Shown: one piece after another, positions 62,859 to 64,000 of the stretch | Numbering within the stretch: position 1 is the stretch's first letter | Layout of the letters: the number at the start of each line of letters is the position of its first letter | Assembly (NCBI RefSeq): GCF_049331405.1 | Contig: NZ_CP186274.1 | Coordinates: forward strand, 5,580,001 to 5,644,000 | Origin: PoT sp049331405 | GTDB taxonomy: Bacteria; Planctomycetota; Planctomycetia; Isosphaerales; Isosphaeraceae | Direction of reading: 5' to 3' | Length of the DNA: 64,000 bases | Translations under genes and position numbers: made by a program | The notes under the pieces: model-generated | What the model was told of the DNA's origin: nothing | What the model saw: the letters and a program-made list of their open reading frames with translations, nothing else | Databases searched by the model: none

Positions 62859-63305
62859 CTATTTCGTCCTCAGGGCTTCGGCGATCGCCGAACGGATATT
62901 GGCCCCTCGCAGGTCCTTGCCCAGGACGGATCCATCGGGGCCGATGAGGATCGCTTGCGGGATGCTGGAGGCGCCGAATTTCGCGGCCACGCCGGCCCCG
63001 GATTTGCCGAGGAAGCCCTGCACCCAATCGAGGCCACGGGCCTTCACGTGCTGCTCTGGGGCCTCGACGTCCTCGTCCAGGCTCAGGCTGATCATCGCCA
63101 GGCGATCGTCACCCTTGAAGGCCTCGTGGGCCGCCTTCAGGTGCGGTTCCTCCTTGAGGCAAGGGCCGCACCAGGTGGCCCAGAAATCCAGCAGGACATA
63201 TTTGCCTCGGTAGTCGGACAGCCCGAGCGGCTTGCCGTCGAGCGTCGTCGCGCCGTCGAGTTCCGGGGCCTTCGAGCCGATGGCCAGCGCGTCGAACTGC
63301 TGCAT
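62859..63305 (-). CDS. TlpA-like redoxin, probably the C-terminal domain of a broken M56-TlpA gene
   Basis: The 148-residue frame from ATG 63305 is a complete thioredoxin-like fold with the active site FWATWCGPC, the TlpA/ResA pattern, preceded by AIGSKAPELDG and followed by MISLSLDEDVEAP and SSIPQAILIGPDG. The cis-Pro is in place. The frame is open further upstream as GGLGEPIDLGTLELDVK, the usual linker before TlpA domains of large planctomycete proteins, so the ATG is probably internal. No signal peptide is present. Joined frames upstream encode an M56 metallopeptidase (next entry). Domain identity is sure; expression as a separate protein is doubtful. Confidence 0.75.
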   Translation of the reverse strand: MQQFDALAIGSKAPELDGATTLDGKPLGLSDYRGKYVLLDFWATWCGPCLKEEPHLKAAHEAFKGDDRLAMISLSLDEDVEAPEQHVKARGLDWVQGFLGKSGAGVAAKFGASSIPQAILIGPDGSVLGKDLRGANIRSAIAEALRTK

Positions 63306-64000
63306 CTTGACATCCAGTTCCAGGGTGCCGAGGTCGATCGGCTCGCCGAGGCCGCCAGCGCCGCATCATCGCAGGCATATTCGCGCTGGACGTCGATCAT
63401 CCGATTCGCCAGCCAGACCGCGGGGTGGAAGAAGTAGGCGATCTGCACCAGCCGCTGGAACAAAGCGATCCAACCGTCGCGGCGCCGGATGTGAGCCCGT
63501 TCGTGCAGCAAGACCCAGCGCAACGCGTCCGGCCCGAGGTCCTCCACGAGGCCAGGGGGTACGAGCAAGCAAGGGCGGAAAAGCCCCAGACGGCCGGCGA
63601 GGCCGCCCAGGGAGCAGAGATCAATGTCATGGGACGTCTCAGGCCCGAGAGTTGTTGCAGGCCGGCGAGATCGACCGGCAGCGACTCGGGCCCGAGCGCC
63701 TCCGAGCGCCGCACGCGACGCTCCATACTCGGGTGGCGTAAGAAGAGCGCCGACAGCAAGGCGCCCACGATGGCGAGCCAACCGAGCATCAGGCAGGCGG
63801 CTCGAGTTAATGGAGTTTGATGGGACTCAACCCGCGATCTGGGCCTGATGTTCCCGATCGGCAAGGGCCTCGAACCGGCCGGAGGGACGTCGACCGGCCC
63901 CATGATCGGCGAGGCTGCTCGACTCACCTCGAGGTTCGGCAGGACAGGCTCCGCCGCAACCCGGTGATCGAACCGGTCGTCAACCCGATGGGCAGTGAGC
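63306..64000 (-). pseudogene. Frameshifted M56 (BlaR1-like) membrane metallopeptidase, running off the window
   Basis: Two minus-strand frames complement each other. The first, open to the window edge, encodes a membrane helix (CLMLGWLAIVGALLSALFL) and the M56 segment RRPMTLISAPWAASPAVWG. At about 63585-63590 the coding switches to a second frame: LFRPCLLVPPGLVEDLGP, then the zinc motif LLHERAHIRRRD, FHPAVWLANRMI and REYACDDAALA. The shift needs one base near a GGGG/TTTT run. After CDDAALA the second frame fails at ~63360 and the redoxin frame takes over, with the usual long middle part of such proteins missing. I read this as a decayed gene with a frameshift and an internal deletion; its 5' end lies outside. 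Confidence 0.75.

Overview
The window looks like chromosomal DNA from a planctomycete, probably of the Isosphaeraceae type (Singulisphaera, Paludisphaera, Aquisphaera and relatives). The reasons are very high GC, a DUF1559 prepilin-like protein, two very large secreted repeat proteins that open with LEPR-XLL-type N-terminal motifs, an ECF sigma/membrane-protein pair, and a multi-PAS hybrid kinase. The genus is an inference from gene content; no rRNA or tRNA gene was seen.

Layout. At 0.16-7.9 kb, on the minus strand, lie a secreted metzincin-like protease gene split by an in-frame TAG, a small unknown gene, and an 1832-residue RTX-repeat protein with a matrixin-like domain, a promoter and a clear terminator. 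A transposase remnant follows (8.5 kb). At 9.2-18.1 kb, on the plus strand, is a compact nitrate-assimilation operon: a four-cluster Fe-S protein fused to a DmsC-like quinol anchor, a NasA-type nitrate reductase, a NarK/NasA-type transporter, a NirA-type nitrite reductase, and a CysJ-like FAD/NADPH reductase with an Fe-S domain. It ends at a strong hairpin. Membrane quinol is the likely electron source for nitrate and NADPH for nitrite.

At 19.1-35.4 kb is a giant 5432-residue secreted protein (beta-rich repeats, RTX repeats, two beta-propeller regions, many PKD-like domains). Its last residues are encoded inside a 111-bp dispersed repeat. An intact IS630-family element follows (35.5-36.9 kb). 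At 37.2-40.4 kb come an ECF sigma factor, a putative anti-sigma protein, a secreted rhodanese and a mono-heme protein. At 41.6-45.9 kb a secreted transglutaminase-like protein with a possible sigma-54 promoter faces a two-component system with an NtrC-type regulator.

At 46.2-49.6 kb is a sulfur-related cluster: a CoA-disulfide-reductase-like flavoprotein with a rhodanese domain, a rhodanese remnant, a membrane rhodanese and a divergent ArsR regulator. At 49.7-56.1 kb are an RND-efflux remnant, a G8-domain secreted protein, a DUF1559 protein, a DUF1801 protein, a frameshifted small gene and a MerA/Lpd-like flavoprotein. At 56.1-60.8 kb is a 1564-residue hybrid kinase whose N-terminal receiver has lost its key residues. 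The window ends with an outer-membrane-type protein and a decayed M56/BlaR1-TlpA fusion running off the edge.

Gene remnants and frame-broken genes are unusually common: the 1.3, 8.5, 48, 49.8, 54.3 and 63 kb loci are all broken. I saw no CRISPR array, prophage or convincing defence system.
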